A DNA stretch of 15,715 nt from the NCBI GenBank assembly GCA_009778265.1, contig WRKA01000176.1:1-15715 (forward strand). Reading direction: 5' to 3'. This document shows positions 7,308-14,439 of this stretch, piece after piece. The notes beneath the pieces were generated by a model that was not told the DNA's origin, made no database searches, and saw nothing but the letters and a program-made list of their open reading frames with translations. A program made the position numbers and the translations under genes. The first letter of the stretch is position 1. Each line of letters opens with the position of its first letter. The DNA comes from Methanomassiliicoccaceae archaeon (lineage in GTDB: Archaea; Thermoplasmatota; Thermoplasmata; Methanomassiliicoccales; Methanomethylophilaceae).

Positions 7308-8549
7308 TCAACGTGCCTTGGCGGCATACTCCTCGGATTTATCCTTTATTCCGGCGGCGTCATAGGACGCCGAAAGCAATGCGTAAATTATCTTCTTTCC
7401 TTCGTCCGATGTGACGCCGAGCGCCTTCATAAGATAGCGGACGGAAGAATCCGGGTCCTTCGATATCAGCGATACGTCGGACATCCCTATGTAAACGCGG
7501 TCGAGGCCGTCGACGGTACCGGACGCTACGATCTCATCTTTCATCGCGTAAAGAAGGTCCATCGCCTCATTCTTGTTTCCGAGATGACCGATCGCGCCCG
7601 CCATTCTTAATCTCACTTCGAACCTGTTGCTCTTCCCAAGCGACCTGACGATGTCCAGCGCTTTGGAGTGGTCGCCTTTTCTCATCTCGAGGTCCGCGGA
7701 ATAAAGGAGGCCCAGTTCATTATCCCTTTCTTTCAGTACCGAGATCAATGATCCGGCGGTCTCGATATCGCCGCACCCGATGGCGACGGTAATGATCACA
7801 GGCAGCACATCCGCCACATACCTTTCCGGAATGCCGTCGATCTTCGCGAGCGTCAGAAAGAGGTCGTCGCTTATATTGTACAACAATCTTTCCTTTTCGT
7901 TGACGATCATCCTGCACGCGTCGTTCATCCTTCCCGCGGACACGAGATGAAATAAACGTTCCTGTATGTTCCCGTTATCCAGCCAGTAATCCGCGGCGGA
8001 ACTGTGCCAGTTTCGTATCTCCTCCTTTCCCGCGACCGAAAGGACGCTTCTCTTTACAACGTCGCTCATCGCCGTCATTCCGTTGATATCTGTGGGTATC
8101 ACAGGTTTCGTAGTATTCGGAAGGTCGCCGCGCGGGACCGGACGGCGGAGAACGCACGCCAGCCCGAAGGCGTCGCGGTTCTCTTCGCCCGCGGATTCGA
8201 GGACCGTCCTCGGATCGCAGCGTTTCATATCGAGCATCGGCATTATGTCAATGCCTTCCTTTTCCGCCATGGCCCTGAGATGTTTCGCCTCATCCATACC
8301 GATCGACGTGAGAGCATAGGATTTTCTTTTCACGCCGCCGCTTTTGATGTGCGTCTGTCTTTCCGTAACTTTACCTTTTTCTCTGAGTTTCTTCAATTCG
8401 ATGGAGGAATGCGCTCTTGTTATCCTGAGCGAAGCGGCAATCCCGTCCTGCGTGAGGTCCCAGGATATGTTGAACTCTTCGTCATCCGGAAAAAGTTCGT
8501 ATCTGCTGAGGTGCAGGATTATCTTTTCGGCGATCGTCAGTCTTGTCAT
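7308..8549 (-). CDS. Winged-helix regulator with helical-repeat (TPR-like) C-terminus
   Basis: A 413-residue predicted DNA-binding protein. Residues about 5-85 form a winged helix-turn-helix: TIAEKIILHLSRYE, then TQDGIAASLRITRAHSSIEL as the HTH, then a basic wing with GGVKRKSYALTSIG. Residues 181-215 (WHSSAADYWLDNG...RLFHLVSAGRMNDA) resemble the segment that follows the ATPase domain in MalT-like and archaeal AAA/HTH regulators. The rest is helical repeats such as LYSADLEMRKGDHSKALDIV and LRMAGAIGHLGNKNEAMDLL. The P-loop ATPase normally lying between these parts is absent; only about 95 residues without a Walker motif join them. The ATG at 8549 sits about 27 nt from the centre of a strong TATA box, with no ribosome site, suggesting a leaderless mRNA. 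It is divergent from dtdA. The target and ligand are unknown. Confidence 0.8.
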   Translation of the reverse strand: MTRLTIAEKIILHLSRYELFPDDEEFNISWDLTQDGIAASLRITRAHSSIELKKLREKGKVTERQTHIKSGGVKRKSYALTSIGMDEAKHLRAMAEKEGIDIMPMLDMKRCDPRTVLESAGEENRDAFGLACVLRRPVPRGDLPNTTKPVIPTDINGMTAMSDVVKRSVLSVAGKEEIRNWHSSAADYWLDNGNIQERLFHLVSAGRMNDACRMIVNEKERLLYNISDDLFLTLAKIDGIPERYVADVLPVIITVAIGCGDIETAGSLISVLKERDNELGLLYSADLEMRKGDHSKALDIVRSLGKSNRFEVRLRMAGAIGHLGNKNEAMDLLYAMKDEIVASGTVDGLDRVYIGMSDVSLISKDPDSSVRYLMKALGVTSDEGKKIIYALLSASYDAAGIKDKSEEYAAKAR

Positions 8550-8571
8550 TGTTAAGACCAGTAATATAAGT

Positions 8572-8583
8572 GATATATAAAAT
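8572..8583 (-). promoter_or_regulatory. TATA box of the winged-helix/TPR regulator
   Basis: The minus strand reads TTTTATATATCA, a near-consensus archaeal TATA box centred at about 8577. The ATG of the regulator begins at 8549, so transcription is predicted to start at or next to it. Confidence 0.6.
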
Positions 8584-8661
8584 ATATTGAAAAATCAATC
8601 GCTGTTAATGGAACACTCCCGCATCCCGATGACAAAGAAGAGAACACAAATTAATTATCAT

Positions 8662-8681
8662 CCGTTATGATTCCGTAACGG
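8662..8681. promoter_or_regulatory. Inverted repeat upstream of dtdA, candidate operator
   Basis: CCGTTA at 8662-8667 pairs with TAACGG at 8676-8681 across 8 bases. It lies directly after an AT-rich box (AAATTAATTATC, 8648-8659) that could be the dtdA TATA element, and before the GGAG at 8689-8692 and the ATG at 8703. A protein bound here would cover the likely transcription start. The divergent regulator gene is an obvious candidate ligand, but this is inference. The 153-bp region 8550-8702 shows no gene. Confidence 0.35.
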
Positions 8682-8702
8682 GATCAGTGGAGTTTTCCGT
8701 CA

Positions 8703-9527
8703 ATGTCTGAAAAATTACTTCTTTGCAGCGAGGAGGATATCGCTTCCGTGAACATACGCGACGCGCTGACGTCATCCGTAAAATGGGAGGACGACGGGAA
8801 TTTTCTTTTCTATGACGATATGATGATGATGTCGATACCCGGCATCCATATCAGGGCCGAGAACATAGACAAGATAGCGGAACAAAAAGGATCGGACGCA
8901 AAAGAAATGATATTTCTCTCACGCCATAAAGCGGCGTCCGCGATACCCACTCTGACAGTACATCCGATCGGCAATTATCACAAAGCGGAGTTCGGCGGTC
9001 TGTCAGAGACGTTAGTTAAGGCATCACCGGCGGTGATGACCGGACTGCTGCGGTCGCTGACGGCAATGGACACAGCTCACTATCAGGTGTCGTTCGAGGT
9101 CACGCACCACGGCCCCTTCGTCAGCATACCGGCGACGTTCATCGAGATAGGATCTGACGAGACACAATGGGGGAACAAAGAGGCGGCGAAGATGCTGGCG
9201 GCCGCCATACTGGATCACGAGGAGAACGGATACGTTAAAGCGATAGGGATAGGCGGCGGTCACTATGCTCCGAGGTTCACCGAGGTCGTATCCTCGTATA
9301 AGATAAATTTCGGCCACATGATCCCGGAATATGCGTTCAAGGATTCGGATGACGATGACCTCATAAGAATGATAACGGACGCCGCATCCGCCACCGATAC
9401 GAGATCGGTGTACATTCACAAAAGATCGATGAAAGGCGAAACAGCAAGACGGGTGATGAACACGGTGCTGTCATGCGGCCTAGAACCGATAAGCTCAAGC
9501 GATCTGGAACCGATCAACGGGATATGA
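8703..9527 (+). CDS. dtdA: D-aminoacyl-tRNA deacylase, archaeal/plant type (DTD2)
   Basis: Hydrolyses D-amino acids wrongly attached to tRNA, so the tRNA is recycled and D-residues stay out of proteins. At 274 residues it has the size of archaeal DtdA, the family of plant GEK1, unrelated to bacterial Dtd. Conserved blocks are FLSRHKAASAIPTLTVHPIGN (residues 71-91 with a short run of conserved His), EFGGL, FEVTHHGP (131-138, histidines for metal or catalysis), FIEIGSDETQW and GIGGGHYAPRFT (182-193). The ATG follows a GGAG ribosome site with a 10-nt spacer and a candidate operator. It is divergent from the regulator gene and its last 14 bp overlap the end of pyrH on the other strand. Confidence 0.95.
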   Translation: MSEKLLLCSEEDIASVNIRDALTSSVKWEDDGNFLFYDDMMMMSIPGIHIRAENIDKIAEQKGSDAKEMIFLSRHKAASAIPTLTVHPIGNYHKAEFGGLSETLVKASPAVMTGLLRSLTAMDTAHYQVSFEVTHHGPFVSIPATFIEIGSDETQWGNKEAAKMLAAAILDHEENGYVKAIGIGGGHYAPRFTEVVSSYKINFGHMIPEYAFKDSDDDDLIRMITDAASATDTRSVYIHKRSMKGETARRVMNTVLSCGLEPISSSDLEPINGI

Positions 9528-10197
9528 CCCTCGTCCCTTTGATCTCTTTACCGAGCACGGCGTTCTTTATCTCGCCGAGATCGCGGCCGTCGACGATCAT
9601 GATATCGATGCGGTCGTGCATTGCGATCCGTACACCTAAGGGATCGAACACCGACGATCTTCCGGCGTCGTGCTCCTCGTACACGATGTCACCGAGTTCC
9701 TTTATCGAAAGTTCCGTGAATCTTTTCGCGTCCTTGTTCTTTTTCGGGTCCTCCGAGTAAACGGCATCGACGGATGTTGCGTTAACGATCCTTTTACATC
9801 CGATCTTCGAAGCGACCATTGCCGCCACCGCATCCGTGGTGTGTCCGGGTTCCGTACCTCCCATAACGACCATTTTCCCTTTGGAGAAAGCGAAAACGGC
9901 CTCGTCCACGGTATGAGGTACGATGCTGTATGCCGCATCGCTCAGCGCAATTCTCAGAAGTTCGGCGTTGAGTCTTGTTGCGAAGATGCCCATCATGTCC
10001 AACTGGTGCGTCGTCCCTCCCAATTCTCTTCCCGTGTTCGTGTAATATCTGGCGATCTTACCTCCGCCGCAAACGACCGCTATCTGAACTTCTTTGGACA
10101 TCTCTTTCAGGACATCGGCTAATTTTTTAATGTAAACAGCATCGTCACTGTCCGGTATGAGAACGGAACCGCCTATCGAGACCACGACTTTTTCCAT
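9514..10197 (-). CDS. pyrH: Uridylate kinase (UMP kinase), archaeal type
   Basis: Phosphorylates UMP to UDP with ATP, the step after de novo UMP synthesis. It belongs to the amino acid kinase family and is 227 residues, close to the known archaeal enzymes. Motifs include the N-terminal phosphate-binding VVVSIGGSVLIP (residues 4-15), VVCGGGKIARYY (41-52), GGTEPGHTTDAVAAM (113-127) and the nucleotide-binding NATSVDAVYSEDPKK (139-153). I chose the ATG at 10197 because it begins the conserved strand and follows a near-perfect GGTGATC ribosome site (10200-10206). A longer frame to 10281 runs across the divergent promoter region and into prf1. The gene is divergent from prf1 and convergent with dtdA, which it overlaps by 14 bp. 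Confidence 0.95.
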   Translation of the reverse strand: MEKVVVSIGGSVLIPDSDDAVYIKKLADVLKEMSKEVQIAVVCGGGKIARYYTNTGRELGGTTHQLDMMGIFATRLNAELLRIALSDAAYSIVPHTVDEAVFAFSKGKMVVMGGTEPGHTTDAVAAMVASKIGCKRIVNATSVDAVYSEDPKKNKDAKRFTELSIKELGDIVYEEHDAGRSSVFDPLGVRIAMHDRIDIMIVDGRDLGEIKNAVLGKEIKGTRVISR

Positions 10198-10262
10198 AAG
10201 ATCACCAATATCTTTATTACGGGATTCCCTCTCACTCTTAAAAACCCACAGGTAGGTTTCGC
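10198..10262. promoter_or_regulatory. Short divergent promoter region of pyrH and prf1
   Basis: Only 65 bp separate the two starts. On the plus strand CTTTATTA (10212-10219) could serve prf1, giving a leader of about 20 nt with the GGTAGGT site at 10251-10257. On the minus strand TTTTTAAGA (10236-10244) could serve pyrH, giving a leader of about 16 nt with GGTGATC. Each box would then lie nearer the other gene, and the two transcripts would overlap by about 28 nt. TTAAAAA at 10238-10244 read on the plus strand is an alternative prf1 box for a nearly leaderless message. Confidence 0.4.
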
Positions 10263-11489
10263 ATGGACGAGAGAACTTCAACCGAACGCGCTAGATACGA
10301 TTTCAAGAAGGCGATGCAGGACATAGTCGACCTCAAAGGCAGAGGAACGGAGCTTATATCGGTATATGTGCCGCCGTCAAAACAGATATCGGACGTGATG
10401 TCGTACCTGAGGAACGAGTACTCGCAGTCATCCAACATAAAATCAAAATCGACGATGAAGAATGTTCAGGGGGCGATCGATTCGATAATGTCGCGTCTCA
10501 GAACGTATAAGTCACCGCCGCCGCACGGCATAGTGATATTCTGCGGCGAGGTCCCGAAAGCGGGAGATCAGACGAAGATGGTACAGTACGTTCTGGAACC
10601 TCCCGAAGCAGTGACCACATTCTTCTACCGATGCGATTCGCAGTTCTACACGGAACCGCTGCTGGGGATGTTACAGGATAAGAAGACATACGGCCTGATC
10701 GTTATGGACAGGAGCGAGGCGACGCTCGGTCTTTTAACGGGAAGCAAAGTGATCGAGATAAAGAACTTTGATTCCATGGTGCCGAGGAAACACAGACAGG
10801 GAGGACAGTCGGCTCAGCGTTTCGAACGGCTGATCGAAATAGCGGCACACGAATTCTTCAAGAAGATCGCGCTCAACGCAACGGAAGCGTTCCTGGAAAG
10901 AGGGGAGATGATCGGTCTTCTGATCGGAGGTCCGGGATCGACGAAGGATTTCTTCGTGAAAGAGGAATACCTGCACCACGAACTTCAGAAAAAGGTGATA
11001 GATACGTTCGACACCGGCTACACCGACGAATACGGTCTGAGAGAGCTGGTGGAGAACGCGAAGTCCGCCATCGTGGATATAGAATTGATGCATGAGAAGG
11101 AACTGATACAAAGGCTGCTGACGGAGATCAGGAACACGGACGGGGGTCTTTCCGCTTACGGCGAGGAAGTGGTACGGGGTGCGACAAAGGCGGGTGCCGC
11201 CGACGTATTGCTGTTGTCGGAAGGGCTGAACGAACGCCGCATCTATACGAAATGCCAGAACGGCCACGAGCATTCATTCACTACGTCGTCGTCACCCGAC
11301 AGGGCGGAATGCGGCGTATGCGGATCGCCCGCGGAGATCGAGAAGGATATCGATCTCGTGGACGACTTCTTCGAGCTTGCGGATCAGTTCAGTACGACGG
11401 TGGAGATAATAAGCGCCGATTCCGAAGAGGGCGAGATGCTGATGAAGGCGTTCGGCGGCATAGCCGCCGTTCTCAGATATCGGGTGTAA
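10263..11489 (+). CDS. prf1: Peptide chain release factor aRF1
   Basis: Class I release factor that recognises stop codons in the ribosomal A site and triggers peptide release. It is 408 residues, as usual for archaea. All defining motifs are visible: NIKS (residues 58-61) and YRCDSQF, the YxCxxxF motif (122-128), both for stop-codon reading in the N domain, and GGQ (180-182) in RQGGQSAQRFERL for peptidyl-tRNA hydrolysis. The C-terminal domain has a small cysteine-containing insert, CQNGHEHSF followed by CGVCGSP, possibly a zinc mini-domain. The start gives MDERTSTERARYDFKK, the normal N-terminus, with GGTAGGT upstream. argS follows after 3 bp and a GNAT gene after that, forming an operon. 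If the host decodes UAG as pyrrolysine, this factor would compete at UAG; its stop-recognition motifs look standard. Confidence 0.97.
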   Translation: MDERTSTERARYDFKKAMQDIVDLKGRGTELISVYVPPSKQISDVMSYLRNEYSQSSNIKSKSTMKNVQGAIDSIMSRLRTYKSPPPHGIVIFCGEVPKAGDQTKMVQYVLEPPEAVTTFFYRCDSQFYTEPLLGMLQDKKTYGLIVMDRSEATLGLLTGSKVIEIKNFDSMVPRKHRQGGQSAQRFERLIEIAAHEFFKKIALNATEAFLERGEMIGLLIGGPGSTKDFFVKEEYLHHELQKKVIDTFDTGYTDEYGLRELVENAKSAIVDIELMHEKELIQRLLTEIRNTDGGLSAYGEEVVRGATKAGAADVLLLSEGLNERRIYTKCQNGHEHSFTTSSSPDRAECGVCGSPAEIEKDIDLVDDFFELADQFSTTVEIISADSEEGEMLMKAFGGIAAVLRYRV

Positions 11490-11492
11490 TCT

Positions 11493-13208
11493 ATGGGTGT
11501 GATGAACTCGTTCAAGGAAGAAGTGGAAAAAGCCGTTTCCGAAGCGTTATCAAAGATGGGAACGGATATTCGATTCGACGTCGAGATACCGTCCGCAGAC
11601 GCCGCGGACCTGGCGGTGCCGTGTTTCATTCTTGCTAAAACCATGAAAAGGTCGCCGGCGGATATAGCAAAAGAACTTTCCGTCCTGATAGAAAAAAAGG
11701 GCAGGATAGCGGACGTCTCCGCACTGAACGGTTACCTCAACTTCACCATGGACAGGAACGCGATGATGTCCGGTACGATCTCGGAAATAATGGAAAAGAA
11801 AGAGGATTACGGCTGTCTGCCGAAAAAGAACAAGAAGATAAACGTGGAACACACATCCACGAATCCAACGGGACCCATACACGTCGGGAGAGCAAGGAAT
11901 CCGATAATCGGGGATACGCTGGCCAGATGCCTATCCAGATGCGGTTATGACGTCACTACGGAATATTATGTTAACGATGTAGGAAAACAAGTGGTGATAC
12001 TCACATGGGGAATAAACAACATCCCGAAAGAGGATGTTGAAAAGGCGGACAGAGAAAAAGCGGATCACGCGATGGTCGCATTTTATCGTCTTGCGAACAA
12101 AATGATGGAGTCGCAGCCCGAGGTCTCCGACGAGATATCGTCAATGCTCCGAAGATTCGAGAACGGGGACGCGGATGTCATTTCCGACGTAAGAAGAACA
12201 ACGGAGATGATGCTCGCCGGTCTGAAACAGACGCTGGACGGCATAGGAGTTTCTCTTAACGTCTACACATGGGAGTCGAGGTACATCGAGAACGGCGATG
12301 CCAAGAGGGTCGTCGAAAAGTTAAAGACATCAAAGTACGCGGGAAACGACGACGGTGCATGGTCCCTCGATCTGGAAGAGTTCGGCGTACACGGCAACAA
12401 TAAAAAATTCACCTTCACGCGAAACGACGGAACTACGTTATACACAACAAGGGACATAGCATATCATCTGGACAAGCTGTCCCGTTACGACAGGGTGGTC
12501 GATGTTCTCGGCGAAGATCAGAAACTCGGAAGTAAACAGTTAACGTGCGCATTGGAGATCCTGTCGTCGGAGAAGATGCCGGAGCCGATGTTCTACTCTT
12601 TCGTCTCATTACCGGAAGGCAAGATGTCCACCAGGAAAGGCGTTGTGGTCTATTTGGACGATCTGATCGACGAAGCGGTGGAATATGCGTATAATGAGAT
12701 AAAGCAAAGAAGAACAGACCTTTCCGAAGAAAGGATGAGGGAGATCGCGAGAACGGTCGGGGTCGGAGCGATAAGATACAATATCGTAAGGATACAGCCG
12801 GAGAAACAGTTCGTGTTCAAATGGTCCGAAGCTCTGAACTTCGACGGGAACAGCGGACCGTTCCTTCAGTATTCGCACGCGAGGGCGTGCAGCATTCTCA
12901 GGAAGGCCGGAGAATTCAAAAGAACTTCGGACGTATCAAAATTGACGGATGAATACGAAGTGAGACTGGTCAAGGTCCTTTCCAAGTTCGAGAACATCAC
13001 CGAACAGGCGGGAGAGGGAAGAAAGATACACCTGGTCCCCGCGTACGGGCACGAGGTCGCGTCGGCGTTCAATCAATTCTACGCGGCGGTCCCGGTACTG
13101 AATTCCGGCGAGGCCAGAGATGCAAGGTTAACGTTGGTGGAATGTACCATGACCGTGCTGAAGAGCATCTTAGGATGTCTGGGGATCGGCGCACCGGAGG
13201 AGATGTGA
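11493..13208 (+). CDS. argS: Arginyl-tRNA synthetase
   Basis: Class I synthetase charging tRNA(Arg). It is 571 residues, within the family range. An N-terminal Arg-tRNA-binding (Add-1) domain covers about residues 1-90. The HIGH-type signature is HTSTNPTGPIHVGRARN (120-136). The downstream YYVNDVGKQV segment (158-167), the Arg/ATP pocket around RNDGTTLYTTRDIAYH (310-325) and the KMSTRKG loop (377-383) follow. The DALR anticodon-binding domain starts near FDGNSGPFLQYSHARACSIL. The ATG at 11493 lies 3 bp behind prf1; a second ATG three codons later is a possible alternative. The stop TGA overlaps the ATG of the acetyltransferase by one base, which suggests coupled translation. Confidence 0.97.
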   Translation: MGVMNSFKEEVEKAVSEALSKMGTDIRFDVEIPSADAADLAVPCFILAKTMKRSPADIAKELSVLIEKKGRIADVSALNGYLNFTMDRNAMMSGTISEIMEKKEDYGCLPKKNKKINVEHTSTNPTGPIHVGRARNPIIGDTLARCLSRCGYDVTTEYYVNDVGKQVVILTWGINNIPKEDVEKADREKADHAMVAFYRLANKMMESQPEVSDEISSMLRRFENGDADVISDVRRTTEMMLAGLKQTLDGIGVSLNVYTWESRYIENGDAKRVVEKLKTSKYAGNDDGAWSLDLEEFGVHGNNKKFTFTRNDGTTLYTTRDIAYHLDKLSRYDRVVDVLGEDQKLGSKQLTCALEILSSEKMPEPMFYSFVSLPEGKMSTRKGVVVYLDDLIDEAVEYAYNEIKQRRTDLSEERMREIARTVGVGAIRYNIVRIQPEKQFVFKWSEALNFDGNSGPFLQYSHARACSILRKAGEFKRTSDVSKLTDEYEVRLVKVLSKFENITEQAGEGRKIHLVPAYGHEVASAFNQFYAAVPVLNSGEARDARLTLVECTMTVLKSILGCLGIGAPEEM

Positions 13209-13711
13209 TGGAGATACGTCCCATGAAACTGAAGGATCTTGTGAAGGTCCGCGATCTTGAGATACTTTGTATCAGAGAATACTTCGATAAAGAGATAGAG
13301 AACAAATGGAACGAGCTTCCGCAGGAGTGGAAAGATAATTTAGGTGCAAGCAATTCCCGTTCTTTCAAACTGTATCTGGAAGGGGGACTGAGCTTCGTTG
13401 CCGTCGAGGACGACGAGATAATGGGGTTCATCTTCGCACAGATGCTGCATCACGTATACAATTCCGAAAATCTTCTTTGGGTGGAGAACATGGGCGTGCA
13501 CCCCTATTTCAGACGGAACGGCATCGGTTTCAGATTATTGAGGACAGCGGTGGAAGAAGGGAAGAAGATGGGCGCCACCGTGGCGCACAGCGCCATACAG
13601 CCTAAGAATATCAATTCGATAATGCTTCACAAAAAATTAGGATTCTTCATGGATCGGAGAGAAGTTGCGCTTCTGGATCTGAACGACCTCAATAAGAAGA
13701 AGAATCCCTGA
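13208..13711 (+). CDS. GNAT-family N-acetyltransferase
   Basis: A 167-residue acetyl-CoA-dependent acyltransferase. The fold markers are an N-terminal strand MEIRPMKLKDL, a central strand FVAVEDDEIMGFIFAQ, the acetyl-CoA pyrophosphate loop VHPYFRRNGIGFRLL (residues 97-111, R/Q-x-x-G-x-G) and the C-terminal NINSIMLHKKLGFF (134-147). The layout is close to RimI-type protein N-acetyltransferases, but substrate cannot be read from the sequence. The start overlaps the argS stop by one base and has a strong GGAGGAGAT ribosome site within the end of argS, so it is the third gene of the prf1-argS operon. The last residues are lysine-rich (LNKKKNP). The 3' end overlaps the convergent ligase gene by 23 bp. 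Confidence 0.88.
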   Translation: MEIRPMKLKDLVKVRDLEILCIREYFDKEIENKWNELPQEWKDNLGASNSRSFKLYLEGGLSFVAVEDDEIMGFIFAQMLHHVYNSENLLWVENMGVHPYFRRNGIGFRLLRTAVEEGKKMGATVAHSAIQPKNINSIMLHKKLGFFMDRREVALLDLNDLNKKKNP

Positions 13712-14393
13712 GGAGATCGGCCGACCTTCTTATCTCGTCCGTCTCCGCCGTAGTTAACTCTCCTTTGATCACGGGTCCGAACACCTTTTCGAATCCCTTT
13801 ACAAAAGCGTCGGCGATTTCGTCCCTGGACGGTATGCGTCCAAGACATTCTCTGATCGATGTCAGACCGTCATAGGATCTTTTTTTGGTGTCGATCAAGG
13901 ACGATCTTACCGTTTCTTCGTCAACATCGAGAATGATGCTTCCGTGCTGCAGAACGGCGGTCCTGTTACGCGCCTGCGCTCCGCCGGATATTTTTTTCCC
14001 GTTCACAAGTATATCGTTCACCGGTTTGTGAACGGCATCGACACCCAACTCTTTCAATGCGTTGACCGCGGCGCCGCATATCATCGCAAACGATTCGTTA
14101 CGCGAAGAAGGCAGACGGTCCTTCGAAACGATCAGAGAATATGTGATCTGCCTTTCGTCAGAATAGATGTTACTGCCGCCGCTTATTCTTCTTACGACCC
14201 GGATATCATTCTCTTTCAGATATTCAAGGTCCGCCGTCCCGTCTATCCTCTGGAACCGGCCCATCGAGATACAGGCGCGGTCCCGGGAATAAAGAAGAAG
14301 GGTGTCTCCGTTATCTTTATGCAGGCGAAGCAGCACCTCATCAATGCACACGCTGTATTCCGGTGAAACGGTACCGAGATCGATGAATCTCAT
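13689..14393 (-). CDS. lplA: Lipoate-protein ligase A-like protein, catalytic domain only
   Basis: A 234-residue member of the LplA/LipB/biotin-ligase fold, which attaches lipoate or octanoate to a lysine of acceptor proteins such as GcvH or 2-oxoacid dehydrogenase E2. Visible motifs are RRISGGSNIYSDE (residues 68-80) and NDILVNGKKISGGAQAR (126-142), with the ligand-contacting lysine before ISGG. Compared with the usual RRxSGGGAVYHD, the third glycine is serine and the histidine is serine, so the acyl pocket may be altered. The C-terminal accessory domain of E. coli LplA is missing. Thermoplasma-type archaea encode it as a separate protein (LplB), but none is seen here. The ATG lies about 26 nt from a TATA-like box, consistent with a leaderless mRNA. 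The acceptor protein is not in the window. Confidence 0.85.
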   Translation of the reverse strand: MRFIDLGTVSPEYSVCIDEVLLRLHKDNGDTLLLYSRDRACISMGRFQRIDGTADLEYLKENDIRVVRRISGGSNIYSDERQITYSLIVSKDRLPSSRNESFAMICGAAVNALKELGVDAVHKPVNDILVNGKKISGGAQARNRTAVLQHGSIILDVDEETVRSSLIDTKKRSYDGLTSIRECLGRIPSRDEIADAFVKGFEKVFGPVIKGELTTAETDEIRRSADLLRDSSSY

Positions 14394-14415
14394 ACACGTA
14401 AGAATAATGAATAAG

Positions 14416-14424
14416 GGTTAAATC
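14416..14424 (-). promoter_or_regulatory. TATA-like box of the lipoate ligase gene
   Basis: The minus strand reads GATTTAACC, centred at 14420. The ATG begins at 14393, about 26-27 nt away, the distance expected from TATA box to transcription start. There is no ribosome site between them. Confidence 0.45.
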
Positions 14425-14439
14425 GTTTCGTCGGGAAGC

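Noticed and set aside
8004..8555. 183-residue plus-strand reading frame opposite the regulator
   Set aside because: The opposite strand encodes a clear winged-helix protein; this frame has an atypical composition and no ribosome site.
8594..8670. Possible 20-residue reading frame in the regulator-dtdA gap
   Set aside because: It is too short, has no ribosome site and overlaps the dtdA promoter elements.
10198..10281. Extended pyrH start at 10281
   Set aside because: The extension overlaps prf1 and the promoter boxes, while the ATG at 10197 has a near-perfect ribosome site and begins the conserved kinase strand.
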